Assembly (NCBI GenBank): GCA_021613375.1 | Contig: CM038711.1 | Span: forward strand, 21,103,694-21,167,693 | Reading direction: 5' to 3' | Origin: Megaleporinus macrocephalus | Taxonomy: Eukaryota > Chordata > Actinopteri > Characiformes > Anostomidae | Length of the DNA: 64,000 nt | Shown: in pieces, positions 42,041 to 55,280 of the stretch | Position numbering within the stretch: position 1 is the stretch's first letter | Layout: each line of letters opens with the position of its first letter | Notes under the pieces: model-generated | Database searches by the model: none | What the model saw: the letters and a program-made list of their open reading frames with translations, nothing else | What the model was told of the DNA's origin: nothing | Translations under genes and position numbers: made by a program

Positions 42041-43244
42041 GTGATTTGCCAGTGTAATAAAATACTTTCTGCTCAAAAGATTTTAAGACAGTCCCCACCC
42101 AACCAGTTTTAAAGTTGATGAATAAAGATCTCACAATCAACTGTGTTAAAAGCTGTAATACCAGTATTGCTGGTTTATGTGAATAACACTGACACTATTA
42201 TTGGAGTAAAACACTAATGAGAATTCACAATTACATACCAAATATGCATTTAGTTGTTAAAATTTTGTATTTTACTTAAAAACTGAAGGTTTGAAATGAG
42301 TCTTAAATAACTTTATATAATAATGGTGAACCACTTTAAGGAAAAGATTCAACAAGATAGTCTTAATTGCATCTGGGAAAACACCAGTCCCTCTGTCTGC
42401 ATACAGTCAAGAACTATCATAAAACATTATGGCAGGATAGGATGCCGGTCACATGCAGTCTGCACATGCACATGCACATGCTTAGTCTGTGTATAAGAAT
42501 TTTATTCATAAATGTTCTATCATGACATTATACAAATACATCATACAAACATCAGGAATCCCTGTGGTGTCAAACAATCCTGCCTTTTTGGAATAGTATC
42601 ATTATATCTTCCACGTCTGAGACTTCACTTAAACTCTCCCTGGCTCTGCTCACTCTCCTCCACTACTCACACCTGCAGCTGACCTTGGATTAAGACTGCT
42701 ACCTATACTCTTGTTTGACTTTATTTGCAAACTAGCTCAGCATTTAGATCCTCCAGCCTCAGATCACTGAAAGGTTTGTCCAATACCTTAGATTACTAAC
42801 TCTCAAATAAGTATCAGGATTGGTACAAATTCTGTTGTATCAGCGTTATCCACCCAGAACGTTTTCACGTAACACTAATTAGTTCTACTGTTTGTAATAG
42901 AAATTTAGCAGACTGTGTCAGAATAATATGAATTGCTGTCACTCACAAAATCTCACTGTAGATACTACTGAGACATCGCTGTAGGATTTGAGTGGGTATG
43001 TTTACAACAGACGGATTGAATTACATATTACATTTTGCCTTCAAAGTCCCTTTAGTACCACACTGAGCTAATTCACAAAAATGTTATTTTCATGATGGAA
43101 TATATTTCCAAAAATCTGAACAGTATAAAACTAGGATGAATGCTTAGTACACCAATATTCTCTGTTCTCTCTGATGCAAAACTGAAACACTGAGCAGATC
43201 ATTCTGAGATCTTCCACATCCAGATCCATTTAAAGCAGCAGCAT

Positions 43245-46200
43245 TTAAAGAGATGTCTTGGCTTTTTTACACTTGGGTGTTGTCCCAGCCTGGTTGGTTA
43301 GTCTTCCTTCTATACAACTCTTTCGAGGCTTGCTTCCCTCAGTGCTTCTGATTGCAGATCCATGAACTTGTGGTAGACCTTCCAGGACCTGGATGAAGGA
43401 TAATTTCAGAGTGTTAGTCTATAATGGGAGAGACAGAGAAAATAATTTTATTTCTGGTTAAATTTGGAGTAGAACGTTCCATTCCTGAAGACTGCAGTTT
43501 AGCCTGGTATGTGGTCAACCTCATTTGGTGGCTGAGGGAATGCTACATAAATCAAGTGAGAGAATAATCACTGCACTCACAGCTGTGGCGTATTTTCAGC
43601 AACTGCTAGCAAAGTAGCAACGGACAAATAAGGTGATATAAACTAAGGCAACTTACCTTGCCCTCAGTGTCTAAGAGCGTTCTTGCCATAGCTTGTGTGC
43701 TGTGCAGACTTACTTCTGAGCTTGCACCTATAAAAAGCTTAACATTGGCCTAAGGTGTCTTTAGCACGCACCTTTCTCTTTAACTTGCATTCCTAAAACA
43801 CGAGAATCTCATTATACAGGGGAGCCCAACAGACAAACACTCTTGAGCCTCGCACGCTATGGGTCACTGGAGTTAATGTCCTGATGTATCAAACAATCTA
43901 TGCCTTTGCATGTCTGTTCTAAAGCAATAAAGGACTCACTGTCTGCTGTGCAATGCTGGAGTTGTATGCTTAACCACACGTTGCGCCTTTGACTCCATTC
44001 CCCAGGAGCCTCCACTTCGTAGAGGCACTCTCTTTGTTCTTGGTGGGTCTCTAGGTACTTCTTACATACTGCACACAAAAATGTTAAGACTAGGCGTGTC
44101 AGAATCATTTTTCAATACAGTTCTCACAGAACCTAAAAGAGAAAACAACAAAACAGGATGGTTTTTTACCTCTGAGGAGTCGTGATTCAAACACATGGCA
44201 ATATAGTTGTGACTGCTCTTTGGAGTAAAGTTTTTCTTTTTTCTTTTTCAACCAACCATGCAAATATTAGCCTTTCATTTCTTTAACACAGTGTAAATGC
44301 CATTAATGCCATTTCACTCAATAGAAAGTAAGAGAAAAGATGTCAAAAGGAAAAAAAACTGGGTTTTAAAAAAATTGTTAAATTACAGTGCAAGGCCTGG
44401 AAGACCACCAGATAAACAGTACCCCTCTGTACTAAGTGATTTTTAAATGGATAAATAGTGGGATGTTATTCTATAGTTACATAATAGTATTTAGACTTAC
44501 ATCTCAATCAAACGTGTTGTTGTAGAACAGAGTTAAATTTTTTCTATTGAAAACTCAGATTTTCTTAGTACACCTGTAAAAAGATTGAGAGGATGTGCTC
44601 TCTCTGAGAGGACACTGACGAGAGCAGCGATAGGTGGCATAAAGCCAGCGCCTGAGCCCATGTGCTGACGGCAGCCGTGAGAAGCAGCAGAAGTTTAAAT
44701 GCATCCCCTTTTGCGGGAGAACCAAGATATTTATATATGCCACATTTATGCCATTACGCTATCTGGGTTTGCCAGAAGCCTTTACCAGCTGTGATAAAAG
44801 AGGTCACACATCTGGGCCATCATTTATAAAACTGAGCGAATTCCAGAGTGAAAGTGTGTATGTGGACAGAATGAATCACATGAACTATGAGAACACACAT
44901 CTGCATACTGTTTCCTCTGTTTAAATCAGTCTTCCTGAAAATGTGTGCTGGTGAACAACCTCATATTCCCTCTGGTGGGAAGCAAATGACTAATGCTGAT
45001 TACTTTATGAATATGTAAGCCGATGAAGGGGTTAAGTCTCTGCCTAGTAGGGGATTTGGGTATTATTTTATCTTAGAAAACAAAGTAAGGAACACACAAG
45101 AGACTTTTTTAGCTGTAAAGTGAGCTTCAGTCAATATTTGGAACATAGCTCTGGTGACAGCCTTAAGAAAGAAGTGTAAGCTGGGCAGCTGTTAGTCGGT
45201 CAGAACATTAGACCCAGACTCCCACGATCTAACAAAACTGACAAGACATTAATTAAGGCCCAAACTAGATTAAAGTCTATCAATACATTTTAACAAACAC
45301 AAAATACAATGGACTTATGGCTCAAGTAATAAATTACTCAATTTTGTTTTGCATATACACACAATGCCCATTTCATCAGCTTTATTAATAATCTAGGTGC
45401 ACATTGTAGTTCTACAATTACAGACTTCAGTCAATCTGTTACTCTGTATATCCCCTTTTCACCCTGTTCTTCAATGATCAGGAACCCCAGAGGACCACCA
45501 CAGAGCAGATATTATTTAGCTGGATGATGCTGGATCATTCACTGATGATAGTGTGTTAGTGTGTGTTGTACGAGTGGATCAGACACAGCAGTGCTGCTGG
45601 AGTTTTTAAACATCGTGTCCACTCACTGCTCACTGAATTAGACACTCTTACCTTGCTGGTCAGAGCTAATAGCTCATCTGTTGCAGTTTGTGTTGGTCAT
45701 CCTCTAGTCTTTCATCAGTGGTCACAGGACACTGTTTGCTGGATGTTGCTGGTTGGTGGACTAATCTCAGTCCAGCAGTGACAGTGAGGAATTTAAACAC
45801 TCCAGCAGCACTGCTGTGTCTGATCCACTCATACCAGCACAACACACACCAACAGACCACCACCATGTCAGTGTCACTGCAGTGCTAAGAATGATCTGCC
45901 TCCCTAATTTTACCTGCTCTGTGGTGGTCCAGTGGGGGTTCTAATCATTAAAGAACAGGGTGAAGGGGGACAAACTGTTAAACAGTCTGTAACTGTTGAA
46001 CTACTAAGTGCTCCTATATGGGGAGTGAAGTTAAGACAGTGGACACTGTGTGTAGATATAAGGAGGTGGTTTTAGTGCTATGGCAGATTGGTTTAAAATT
46101 AGTATCTTGCTCAGCCAAACCCAAAATTCAATGCTAAAATACTAAAAACATCTTGACAAACAAATCTTGACTTCTGAATAGAAAACCATATCCAACTTAA

Positions 46201-49200
46201 AAATAATGTTTACTCTGTATACTTTGTTGTCCCCTTTTCACCCTGTTCTTCAATGATCAGGAACCCCAGAGGACCACCACAGAGCAGATATTATTTAGCT
46301 GGATGATGCTGGATCATTCTCAGCACTGCAGTGACACTGATGGTGGTGTGTTAGTGTGTGTTGTATGTGTGAATATCTTGACAAACAAATCTTGACTTCT
46401 GAATAGAAAACCATATCCAACTTGAAAATAATGTTTACAGTTACACTTCTAATGTAAGTCTTTCAGTACTCTAGTCTTACCAGTGGTTTGCATTTTGTGG
46501 TGAATTGAGGTTTTGTTATGTCATTCTTCTCTTTATGATTGTGTTTGACACATCTGTGGGTTCATCTTCAACAGTGCTCATGATCTGTTCAGCAGCTTAA
46601 AAAGCATTTCCCTTCATGACTGGGAGGATTTTTTCAGCGGTCTACCACTGGTACATTCTTGCTTCTTAAACAATGCACCAAACAGTTGATTCTGGCACAC
46701 GCAATGTTTTGGCTATGACTGATTTAGATTTCAGATTCAGACTGTTCAGTCTCATGGTGGCTGCATTACAAAAAACATAATTAGTCCTGGTTTAATGGAT
46801 TTACAGCACTGTGTGTGAGACACTGAATATAAATCATTTATTCATTTTTCATGTGTTTAAATGTTTTAAGTAATAAAAATATACATACTCTACAGAGAGC
46901 TAACTTAAGTATAGCATTTCTACCGATTTTGGTACAAAATTTCTATTTATAGGCTTTGTTTAACATATTGGAAACCAAAATATCTACTTTCAATAAACAG
47001 TAGCATTAAAGTCTGCAATGTGTTCTGCGTAGAGAATGGGTACCCAATCTTCTGCACCCTGTCAGTCCTACAGCCTTTATGTGGACACAATTTCAATTAA
47101 TTGTTTTGTGATGTCAAGAAAACCAATAGATTTAAATATACGCACCTAATCAGTCCATATCAATTCAGCTCCACCTGATTTTGTAGAAGCTATGAGAGCT
47201 GTGCCAGCCTGGCCTTCTTTATAAATTAGGCAAAATACAGGGGAGCTGATAAACAGAGGTTATTTACATATATCAGCTACAAATACAAAATAACAGACAG
47301 CCTGATCAATTGTAATGGATAAAGAGAGGCTGGAAAATAGTTAATGTAAAAATGAATTATGGCTGTCTTTCATTCATGAACCCATACATATACCATAAAT
47401 TGACACAAGAAACTTTTTTTTGTCTCTTCCAACTTATCAAACCTATGGCTAAACAATGTAATACACACTGTGTACTGTTGAAAAGTCTTGATGTTATATT
47501 TTTTGCCAAATCGCCCTCAATTTCAGCTCGGTCCAGAGAGTCTGTAAGTCTGGCTATGCCTGCGTTCAGTACTCTGGTGATTTCCTACTCATTATCTTTC
47601 ACTTGAACAATATATTGAACACAGTGATAAAGGCTTAAATAAGCATCTCTTTGCAATGCTAGAGATAACAGTAATGTCAGTTTGCTATCACGCAAGGCAT
47701 GTTTATAAAGAGTACACTGGAAAATGAACACTATATAAATGATCTTTTCACTAACCTGTTGTTTTAATGCCACCTTTATAAATGAATTAGATTCCTGATT
47801 GGTCCTCACCAGCTGTCAGTCACAATAACATTTTGGGCTGAAGTGTTTCTTTAGATTCCACTAACTAAGCCTAACTCTGAACATTATTATCTCTTAACTG
47901 GACTGACTGACCTCCATACATGCCGGTAGTTATGGGGTAGCTGATTCCCAGCACTCTCTCCTTGGACATGGACGTGCAGAAATCCTTTAGCATCTGTAAG
48001 GCCAGTCCCTTCCTTCTCCAGGGTGTGCGCACAAACACAGTGTCCAGCACAGGAAGAAGGTAACTTTGACCAGTGCAACCATCGCACAGGCTACCTTAAA
48101 TAGATGATGGTACATAATAAGAATGTAAGTACTTGCTGCAGTGGACGAGGGAACTAAGCAGAAATAATTTACTTCAGTAACCGAAAACAGTGGCTTTAAA
48201 AAAATATCAGTAAAATCTGCTCAGACTATTCTATTCGGTTCATTAGAGCTCTAAAGTAAAATATGATGGGAGCAGAAGACGAAAATATGCTGGGAAACAT
48301 TCTTTCAACCACACCGTTTTTAAAGAGTCTTTAATGAAAGCACATTTAAGGGCAGCTTTTCCTAGTTTGAGGCTTGAAGCAGATTTGAAAAACCACACCT
48401 TTCTTTTTAATGGTGTAAAAGCCAACAGCTTCTCCATCTAGCCAAAGGATTTTTCCATATTCCCACGCAGAATGATTGGAAAAGTACATGTTTTCTTCTA
48501 AAGGTCGCTCCAACACCCCAAATATGATCTGACTGAGCAGGAAGAGAATCACTCTCTCCATCACGGACTCCACCTGTGGTGATAAAGGTTATTACCGCTA
48601 TAAAAATATATAAATACCTCTTCTATCTTTTAATTTCTGTGACTAATTTTGCGATCACATGTTTTGTGAATCATATGCAAAGCTGCAACATCCGTCTACT
48701 GACTTCAATTCCCCTGAAACGTAGGAATTTTTTTCATTTAGCAAAAGTTATTTTGACCATCCAACTTTTCCTAATCCCTCAGAAATAAACAGGCTGGTTT
48801 TTGTTATTGTGCCCTTAAGACTGACACATCTGTCCAAAATACATGAAGTTACATGAAGTTTCCTGATTACTTTTCTACATCATTTGAGCACAGCACAGCT
48901 CCTCAACATTGATCAGCCCCAATGTTTACATACTACATGATATGGGCCCTTACCAACAATAGTCCATTTCTGGATTTGCTGGATGTCTTCAAAACATCAC
49001 TGATGGGCCACCATTTGCCAAGCAGGTGCAATGCAACCACTGAAAGAGCAGTTTACAACTGGTTCAGAAGGAAAGAAAACAAATGACACCAAGTAAGACA
49101 GTAACTGAAAGGGTTCTGAAAGCAGCTAACCTTGGGTTTCATCTGCTGGTACATGAAGGGCCAGAAGAGAATGAGGTGGATCATCCCCACCAAACAGCTT

Positions 49201-49826
49201 TAGCCAGCCTACGTTATCATGAGTTACATCCACCTGAAGACAAACAGCTATCACTGTGATTGTGGTTTATTAATAAGAGTGTGAGTCTAGCTTCAGGTCC
49301 CCTGTAACACAAGAGGCTGTGATGTACATAATGAATGAACAGGCTAATGGCAGCACCTGTGCTCCGCAGGGAAGCCTGAAGGACTTGGTGTCTGAGTGGA
49401 GACTCGCCGGGCCTTCACCAGAGTCTGGATACAGCTGATGGTAATCCTGACAGGGCAGGTCCACAGGAAACAAACTCCCTGAAGAAATGGACTTTTAAAA
49501 CTCTAAATGAAAAGCGTAATGATGATAACAACGTCCTTATTTCCCTTTAGAAATACCCGTCCCAGTCCTGCTCTACTACAGCCCTCTATCACACCAGACA
49601 TTCACTTCCCCTGTGGTTCAGCTTTGTGGACCGGTTAGTTCTGTTGTTTAGTTTCGACAGGTTATTCTGTCCACTAACGCTAGTTTATTTGTGTGCGGGC
49701 ACTTTATAGAATAATAATAAATCCTGGTTGTTTTGTTTGTTTTGTCTATTTTTAATAACTGGACACGGTCCAAGGCAAAAATGTCCTACCTTGATGACTG
49801 ACAGACAAGTTTCCAGCAGTATCCAT
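43245..49826 (-). CDS. fam169b: FAM169B-like protein, nine exons, complete
   Basis: Member of the uncharacterised FAM169 family. Minus-strand exons: 49826-49790, 49478-49357, 49233-49131, 49039-48954, 48573-48399, 48094-47912, 44068-43940, 43727-43657, 43388-43245; 1,050 nt, 349 residues, phases consistent. Family blocks as I recall FAM169A: LFPVDLP near the N-terminus; NVGWLKLFGGDD; VVALHLLGKWWPISDVLKTS; WEYGKILWLDGEAVGFYTIK (about 152-171); YLLPVLDTVF; and LYEVEAPGEWSQRR. Residues 163-213 look like a GNAT acetyl-CoA-binding core (see findings). The C-terminus is lysine-rich (KCKKAK), suggesting nuclear localisation. The protein is far shorter than FAM169A because it lacks that protein's long acidic tail, which together with the igf1r neighbour supports the B member. 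Function unknown. Confidence 0.9.
45355..46075. mobile_element. Large palindromic non-autonomous DNA transposon in fam169b intron 6
   Basis: Left arm: TTGTAGTTCTACAATTACAG, then TTTTCACCCTGTTCTTCAAT, then AGAGGACCACCACAGAGCAG. The right arm carries the reverse complements (CTGCTCTGTGGTGGTCCAGT, AAGAACAGGGTGAAGGGGG, CTGTTGAACTACTAAGTGC). A second inner pair, GTGGATCAGACACAGCAGTG and CACTGCTGTGTCTGATCCAC in their local versions, makes the whole unit nearly foldable end to end. There is no coding capacity. It resembles a high-copy repeat of otophysan fishes (from memory). The overlapping open frames on both strands at 45563-45888 come from the palindrome. Confidence 0.8.
46147..46439. repeat. 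About 66-bp direct duplication flanking a second, truncated MITE copy
   Basis: ATCTTGACAAACAAATCTTG followed by ACTTCTGAATAGAAAACCAT occurs at 46150-46211 and again at 46375-46438. Between them (46212-46371) is the left half of the palindromic element, sharing unusual variants (GATATTATTTAGCTGGATGA) with the copy at 45451-45540. Confidence 0.85.
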
Positions 49827-49868
49827 TTTGAAAGCGAGATGACCTTTGGATTTTTTTACTTGTGAAAC

Positions 49869-49883
49869 AGCGACACCTGCTGC
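49869..49883 (-). promoter_or_regulatory. Candidate CTCF motif at the fam169b promoter
   Basis: AGCGACACCTGCTGC matches the reverse complement of the CTCF core (AGYGCCMYCTRSTGG) with two mismatches. It lies about 40 bases upstream of the fam169b start codon. Confidence 0.35.
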
Positions 49884-50439
49884 CGGATGGAGGGAAAGAC
49901 AGAAAGGTCATTTACCACAACTGTATTATACCGACTTTTAAATCGTTTAAATACACAAACGTGGTTTCAATGTAGACCCACATTTAATATTTCAATCCTG
50001 AAAAAAATAGAAATTAATTATATGACTTTATATGTTATATGTTTTTTTATAGTCACACATATGATAGTCTACTAAATTATGTCTTTATTAGAAATAATGG
50101 CTGTTAAAAAAGAGAATACGAATTTAGTAGTAAATTAAAAGATTTTGCCAAAAATAAAATGTGAAACTATAAAAACCGGGCAATTATTGATAAGTTGTTG
50201 TTATTCGCTTGCTCTTGTCTTTATAAATCAACTTAACCATTTTATTAAAGGTCACATATCATGGTAAATAAGGGTGTAACGATACACTCAGGCCATGGTT
50301 TCATTTGATAAGTCCACTGGATCCTTCACATATTTCTATTTATTTTTTCAAATTTCAAGTTCAGTTATCACTCTATATATATTAAAATGACTTGTCTGTA
50401 ACAGTGATATAAATAAATAAATAATATTTGCAAAGTGAC

Positions 50440-50600
50440 CGAGTTAAATGGTTTCGGGGACTCAAAGCTTCACAGCTTGTTCAGAAGCCTGACAGGCTGT
50501 AGATAGAAACTGTTCATTATTCAGGTTGTTCAAGCCTGGATGCTGCGGTATCTCCTGCCTGATGGCAGTATGGTGCTGGGTGACTGCTGTCTGACCACAT
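50440..50600. repeat. Common fish repeat fragment (non-LTR element related)
   Basis: GTTCAGAAGCCTGACAGGCT, AGATAGAAACTGTTCATTAT, TGGATGCTGCGGTATCTCCT and GCCTGATGGCAGTATGG follow the order of a widespread teleost repeat with 'cctgatggcag'. The name is not recalled; assigned from memory. Confidence 0.45.
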
Positions 50601-51499
50601 GCTGCATACATACATTTTGCTCTGCCCATTTATGCATGCAGTATTAGGACATCAGCCTAGACTACTTATTGAATGCGACACAATAAATAGCAGCCCATTA
50701 ATTCAGGGGTAATTTAAATGTATGTTAATGGCAGAGTAACAGTGTACCTCATTCTAAGAGGTAAAGAAAGGTTGGAAAATAATCATGTGGAAATGAATGA
50801 TGACTGTCTTTGATACAGTGGCCTTTATATAAGACCTCAGAGAAACGATAAAACGCAAGAAAAATGCAAAACATGATCACTTTAAATAATACTAAAGAGT
50901 AAACCTCAAACCGCAAAATGTCCATCAGTGCAGCACATTGAGACCTGCTCTGCTCAGTTCTGGAGCCCTTCCCGCTGAGCATGGCCACACATTCATATGC
51001 AGATTTTGTTTTTTCACAGCAGAATTAGGCCAGGAGTTAGAAACCAGATGTTGTGTCTGCTTATTCTTCATCTACACTGACCTGGCCTATGAGATCATGA
51101 ACACATTGTGCTTTGCTCCCTCCCAACACCTGCAGCTCCCTCAAGTAGCACTCACACATAGATGGATATTAAGACACCAGCAGTGGCTTAAATCGGGTTC
51201 TTCTTGTCAAACCTTAAACCGTCATACAGAATGTTTATGGCATCTTCCCATCCTACATTTCTTCTGAAGTTAGGTGGTGGGTAGCCCCCCACCCCACCCC
51301 TTTGCAAACAAGCTCTACCCTTCTGGGGAGCTTTACACTAGATGTTGGAACAGTGCTGTGAGGACATGATTGAGTATAAGGAGCATACCGCACGGCGCAC
51401 GCACATACCACAGAAATGATTATTAGGGCTAACATTATTCGACTGGTGTTGTTGTCTTTGCTCATTTGTTTTTTGTAATATTAGAAAATAAAAAAATCG

Positions 51500-52265
51500 T
51501 ATAAGTTAGATTTTTTTTCTTGCAGATGCCCATATGGATAGCATTTGCTTATACTGCCTATGCGACGGGCTGGTGTTCAACGGCTCTGCTATGTGGAGAA
51601 ATATACTGTTCCAGCTGTGAAGGGGATATTAGCACTTTACACTTTTTCATAGAACCAAACTGACAATGGGAATTGGTGAGGTCCATATTAAATGAGACTG
51701 AAGTTGGCTTTCTGTTAATCAGTTTCTTAATTGACTCTTTTGTTCCACCGTGAATGCTGCAGCATGCTGTTGGAGGACTGATCATCAGGGCCTCTTCCTC
51801 ACCAACCAGCTCTCCTGTCCATTTGTGCCAACTGCAACACCCTCAGTTACATCACTGAGCCATGCAGATGTACCAGCATTAAGATAGGATGGAACTGTTT
51901 CAGTTCACGCTCACTTTACATAAAGACTCAGTCGGAGACTGCCTCAGTCAGAGACTGCCTCTACCATGGCAGTTTCTAAAGTTTTGCCATACAGACATCA
52001 AACAGAGACTCTCTCAGCTTTTCTTTGGTATTTAGCTTATTAAACTGTAAATACTGTTTGACCAGTGGAGGATGGGTCTCCTCTTATGAGTCTTTGTTCC
52101 TCCCAAGGTTTCCTTTAGTCTGAGGGAGTTTTTCCTTGCCATTGTTGCCTCTGGCTTGCTCACTGGGGGGTATATATGTTGTAACTGTCTTTTTTCAAAC
52201 TTCTGTAAAGCTGCTTTGTGACAACATTGTTGTAAAAAGCGCTATACACATAAACTCTTATTGAT
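51500..52265 (+). repeat. About 750-bp dispersed repeat ending in a SINE/LINE-like tail
   Basis: The 3' part reads GTGGAGGATGGGTCTCCTCT, TTCCTCCCAAGGTTTCCTTT, GAGGGAGTTTTTCCTTGCCA, CTGTAAAGCTGCTTTGTGAC and AAAAAGCGCTATACACATAA, a tail I know as very abundant in otophysan fish genomes. A tandem echo (TCAGTCGGAGACTGCC, then TCAGTCAGAGACTGCC) lies at 51929-51959. The 5' border is uncertain. Confidence 0.6.
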
Positions 52266-52644
52266 TACACGTGTCAGAACTTAACTGTAAAAATCTGCCA
52301 AACAAGCTGTTGAATAGGAAACCAACTTCAGCTCCCACATATTTACCAACATCTAAGACTCAATTCAAATAAGTTAGTCTGATCTTTACATTTTATTTTA
52401 GGCAGTTTCATAATACTTGGACAATATCAAGCAGGTTTCACTGAAAAGCAGCTTCACCTTTATTAGCATCACAACCCCAACAGCAACCTGTAAGTACACG
52501 AAGTGCTGTGTGATTATCTTAAAGTGACAGCTTTACTCTGTGGTGATGGTGAGATCAAGAGCAGACATATAGGTAGTGTTAGCTACTAGCAAGCCACAAA
52601 TAGTCTAGTGATGGAAAACAGTGCAGTTGTAGTGTTCATACCTA

Positions 52645-52659
52645 CCACTAGATGGCGAC
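52645..52659 (+). promoter_or_regulatory. Candidate CTCF motif
   Basis: CCACTAGATGGCGAC fits the CTCF core CCASYAGRKGGCRSY with only a penultimate-position mismatch. It is in an intergenic position between fam169b and igf1r. Confidence 0.45.
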
Positions 52660-55280
52660 AGGAGGACACTTAGTGAGACCTGAGGAATAGGATGATAAAT
52701 AGGATAAAAGCATTATACAATATTTATGAAACAAATGTAGCCCAAATAGACTAAAGAGGACATTGTGACCCCAAAACTAGATTAACTCTGCCAGATGATT
52801 TGTATAGTGACATGTTATTTACTAAGGGAAAAAAGTCGGCTTTGTGGAAATCTGATGAGTTGTGCCAAGCTAAGAAACTCCAGCACCTTACCTACATAAC
52901 TTGCTGTAGAATTCTTAGTCTGAGAAAGTGGAAAACTTGCTGTGGTTGTGGGTATCAGCTGTTCTAGACCTGCTGGTTTATCATGTGGCAGTAATTGATG
53001 GAGACAAGTCCTGGGTTGGCTGGCCCATTTAGCTTACAGCCATTGTTCATTTTTTCCCTTATTATGCCTAAAAAAGGACCACCCAGGCCCAAGCCACTGC
53101 TGAGAGAAAAACACAGCACCCTGGGAACAGTTTTGTTTTTGTTTTCACCACAAGACTGACTGGAATAAAAACATTCACTGTGATAGATGGCTACGCACTA
53201 TAGGCCTACAATTAGGTTCTACTACACTGTTATGTCTTTTTGGTGTTGTTAATGTCCAATGGCACCTCACTTACTGTAAAAGCAGAGCAAATACAAAAAT
53301 CAACACATACTCTTAACTCGTCCTCCTCTCAGTTGTCCCTGGCTCCAATCCGTTTCCCCCTTGCACACAAACCACCAACTTCCCAATGAGGAATTGCCGA
53401 CATTTCTGGAATTCCTCTCGCAGGGAAAGGCCAGCTTGGCTTGTTAAATTTGTTTTTGTTGAGCTGTGGGTTTATGATCTTAAGGGATCAACTGTCACCC
53501 AGCTGTTTAGGCGCTGAGGCTATTTGGCACTAGAGCTGTTGTTGCGAAAGCTCAACCTGCAGACCCATTGCAACAAAACACCTGTGGGACGCCTAGTCGA
53601 GAGGCGGTGCAACAACAAGTATGTCCGCATTCACTTTCTTCGACTTTCTTCCAATGAAATCGTTACATTCTGTATGTATTTTTGGAGCTGCTTGCAGACT
53701 TGTGGCATGCAACACGCCTCATACTGAGGATACCGTGAGTGTCTTCAATCCTATCACATGACCAGACCTGTCAAGAGGATTATAAGATAGGCCCAGGCTG
53801 CTCTGCACCTCCTTAATAACTGACTGATATAGACAGTTATAGGGGTCTTCTTGCTATGAGGTTGTTTACAAAGTTGGAGGTCAGTTTCTAAACTGTGTAA
53901 ATGTTGAAATTGTATTTGTACTGTCTTGTAGTTGCCAGTACTGTAAATGTTTAATCCTGATAAAGTCTTTTCATGATAAAGACATGGTGAGTAATCTTAA
54001 GCTCGCGAGGTTCAGCTAATAGATAATACCCAATAAGCCTTTCAGGGCCAACACAACAATCCAATTGAGGAATCAAGGTTCAGCAATGCAGGCAAACATT
54101 ATCAACTATTATCAACTATTATTATCAACTGTCTCTTTATATAGAGCGGTTTATATTCAGGTGATTCAGTAAATGTGTTGTCTCTATTTGTGTCAATTTA
54201 TTCTTTATATGTTCTTTATATCCTGTGAAAGTTTCATGATGAATGGAACAATATGAATGCTCAAAAACCTTAACTTAAATTGAAAGTTGGGAACGTTTAT
54301 GGCCTCCCCTGTAAAGTTACTATTTTGAAGATACTTGGTCTTCAGACAGCGATTATTCAGTTATTAGTGAATATTATTCTGCCTTTGGGACACATTTACT
54401 TAATAACAATGGGATCCACCTGCTTACCATATGACCATGAGTCTCAAGGACGCAGTCTCTTTTTGTGTTACAGTTTTTTGTTTAAAAACTAAATGCATGA
54501 TAAAACTACATTTTTCAACTTCACTTAATAATAAAGATATTTTAAAACTGTACAGTGACATTATCAAAGATTAAGAAAACACAGGAGCAATAGTGATTTA
54601 GATAAAAGCTCTGTCACTGAATACGGCAGCAACAGTAGACTAGCACTACTGAACAGACAGGACAGCAGGCAGGTCATCAATAGCCATGTAACTCTCAACG
54701 ACAGTAAACACCAACACTGCACTGCTATCCCACTAATCAACTTCAAAGTCCAGCTTAACATACCACCAGCTTTCAGCTATCAGTTCCAACAGTTTACATT
54801 ATTTAAATCTCTTTTATTTTCACAACAAATTAAAAACTAGTCAAATATTCTGCTCACAGGTTTGTTTCCGGTAGGTATAGGCTTGAAATGATGATCCAAT
54901 CACAAGCCAAAAACTACAGAGAGTCTTTATCATTCTTACCAAATGACATAAGAGTAACTGTGTAGAACTTTACAGCTATTTGTAAAAACTTCCAGTACGT
55001 AGGTCCGCTGTACAGTTCCGCAGCATAGTGTGCATGAATGGCTGTCATGAGAAGCCGCTCCACACTATGGGCAAAATAACACTGCTCCATTCCCTTGCTC
55101 CGAACCACTCACTGACTTGTGTCTTCAGCAATGTTGTTTTTAAACTATTGGACTCTTCGCTCACATGCTTTATACCAACAAACATCTATACAACTGTTAT
55201 CACGTTCACTTGTTTACATTGTCTAAAGTTCTACAACAGGTGTTTCTGATCATTCCACAAACTTTCCAGTATTTGTCCCA

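Larger units (their letters stand above)
38875..43244. other. Spacer between arpin and fam169b
   Basis: It includes the arpin promoter side (38.9-39.2 kb), the repeat shared with anpep intron 16 (39.4 kb), an ATT microsatellite, a MITE end (41.3 kb) and a LINE fragment (41.9-42.1 kb). A slightly GC-richer island at 40.11-40.21 kb (GACTCGAGCTCTTGCCTCGC) is unassigned. The 3' UTR of fam169b should occupy part of the stretch below 43244. Confidence 0.5.

Noticed and set aside
45563..45888. Overlapping open frames on both strands
   Set aside because: They arise from the arms of the palindromic MITE, which explains the mirrored peptides (WIRHSSAAGVFK appears on both strands).
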